Below are positions 62,665 through 64,000 of a DNA stretch of 64,000 bases, one piece after another; positions within the stretch are counted from its first letter, which is position 1, and each line of letters begins with the position of its first letter. Below the pieces are notes generated by a model. That model was not told the DNA's origin. It saw nothing but the letters and a program-made list of their open reading frames with translations, and made no database searches. This DNA is from Pseudoscleropodium purum (taxonomy: Eukaryota; Streptophyta; Bryopsida; Hypnales; Brachytheciaceae): contig OZ017800.1 of NCBI GenBank assembly GCA_963969395.1, positions 18,632,479-18,696,478 on the forward strand. The letters are read 5' to 3'. The translations under genes and the position numbers were made by a program.

Positions 62665-64000
62665 AAAATCCTTTTAACTTTTACAATTTTTATAAAAATG
62701 ATGTGTAATAAGGCTTCTCATGTAGATTAAGGTAATTAGTAGCCGTCTCAAAAATCTCATGCAAAAAATTCCAAAATACAGAATGAGCAAAGGCTACTCT
62801 AGTCCTCAAAAATCCAAATTGACTCTATAGTTCTTTTAGGAGGTAAACTTCTAATTGTCCCAATACTCACATTGTAGATGATAAATGAATTTGGAGATGT
62901 CTTTTGATTAAAAAGACCTGATATTTTTTATTCATCTAAGTATTCAAATTCTTTTATAGTTTTTAATCATTTATATGCTTGAAATTTTAATATTCATCTT
63001 TGCAGTGTTTTATGATTTTACCTTTTATGATTGTACAAGATCCTTTATGTTTTGAACAAAACAACCTCTATTTGTTGAAGGCTTTCTGATAGTACAAGAA
63101 TGCAACTAGAATATGTATGGTTCTAAAGATTTCAATGTAATAAAAAAAATCTAACTTAAAGTATAGATTGTGTACTATGTTATTGTTGATGTTTTAGTAG
63201 AGAATTTGCAAGCATAAAATGATTGAATTTTTGTGTCCAATACTATACTTGTCTTTGAATACATAGTTACTTTATAGGTAACAAATCCATTAACACCCAT
63301 GTCACATGCGCAGTCTAGGCATAAGTAGATTTACATACGAAAACGTGGTAAGATGATATGAAATATCGTCCCAGAGAATTCCAGATGCCTCCCCAAACTC
63401 CAGTATTCGGATGATTGTTTTTTACTTTTTTGACTACTCTCTTTTACTCTCTTTTCCAAAATCACTACTATCCGGATTCCTATTCGGACCTGGTATCACC
63501 TAGTTTTTTGGTTTCATCTCTTAATAAAATGGTTTTCAATTCTTCTGTTTTACCCTCAGAGGATCCACTATTGATTTTTTGAGGGGTAGGGCCTTCACCA
63601 CTCTAATCTAACTCACTACATAAACAAAAACAAACAAACAACAAACACTCAAGTACTCAAGGTGTTGTAGTGTAGAAGGTAGATCCGAATCCTCACAACA
63701 TTTTGGATGACTGATCCGGAATGCAGATCACTCAAGATTGCATTCACTCCTCCTTACTACAACAACAAATCTCAGGCACTTGGAACTAACAAGGTGTGTG
63801 TGTAATCTTTCTAGGTGTAAGACGGATTCCAAGGTTGGCAAATCTTCCAGTGAGTGGGAGTTTCCTCTAACGGCTGCTAATCTCCGCACAGAATTGTTTC
63901 CAATTCTGGATCTACACTCGCACCACTCTTCACTAAAAATTGGATTACTGTTCCGGTAGTTCAAAGGCACCACGCGCAGCTCTTTCGTCTTGTATCTAAC
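62665..64000. other. Right edge of the window, no gene recognised
   Basis: AT-rich to about 63290, then more balanced. The part at 63690-64000 has open frames on both strands (plus 63738-63956, minus 63728-63973) that resemble no known family. They could be an exon, or part of a repeat cut by the window edge. Confidence 0.4.

Noticed and set aside
1..64000. CRISPR arrays, bacterial operons or a phage-like system
   Set aside because: Spliced plant genes and eukaryotic transposons fill the window; the tandem repeats lack unique spacers of regular size.

Overview
The window is nuclear DNA of a land plant, most likely a seedless one such as a bryophyte, although the lineage cannot be fixed from sequence alone. 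The case for a plant rests on spliced genes with standard GT-AG introns whose products match the plant forms of MINIYO/RPAP1, cytochrome b5, HUS1 and a CPBP-type membrane protease. Genes are sparse. Long AT-rich stretches of decayed DNA transposons separate small, more GC-rich gene islands. A 200-base run of N (6659-6858) marks an assembly gap.

Layout: (1) 1-2825 is mostly unassigned, with one possible exon end at the left edge. (2) 2826-9525, minus strand, is a large IYO/RPAP1 homologue with eight exons recovered. Its N-terminal third was not found, and the reading frame appears to shift near 9463. (3) 9526-11900 is a GC-richer flank with several degenerate tandem repeats. (4) 11904-24000 is a transposon block: a TTAA-flanked element with a CACTA-like element inside it, a perfect 46-bp inverted repeat, and two decayed hAT transposase genes arranged tail to tail with a mini-CACTA element between their parts. 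(5) 27202-29059, minus strand, is an intact cytochrome b5 gene. (6) 29060-39130 is mostly repeats, with a second CACTA-like copy that has an exact 3-bp target duplication. (7) 39131-42045, plus strand, is an intact eight-exon HUS1 gene. (8) 42046-52256 is repeats. (9) 52257-53636, minus strand, is a single-exon CPBP protease gene. (10) 53637-64000 is repeats, including more TTAA-flanked elements.

The four genes do not form a pathway. They act in transcription by RNA polymerase II (IYO), electron transfer at membranes (cytochrome b5), the DNA-damage checkpoint clamp (HUS1) and, probably, plastid membrane proteolysis (CPBP).

No new multi-gene system was found. The most interesting signals are: a family of elements with inverted ends abutting TTAA at both sides (piggyBac-like in form, which would be unusual in a plant); a conserved tRNA-like module inside CACTA-like elements; short tandem repeats, often in about three copies, that recur in introns and flanks, one of them crossing a splice donor; and the inverted hAT pair. 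All exon joins were read by eye from splice signals and protein similarity, without transcript evidence.
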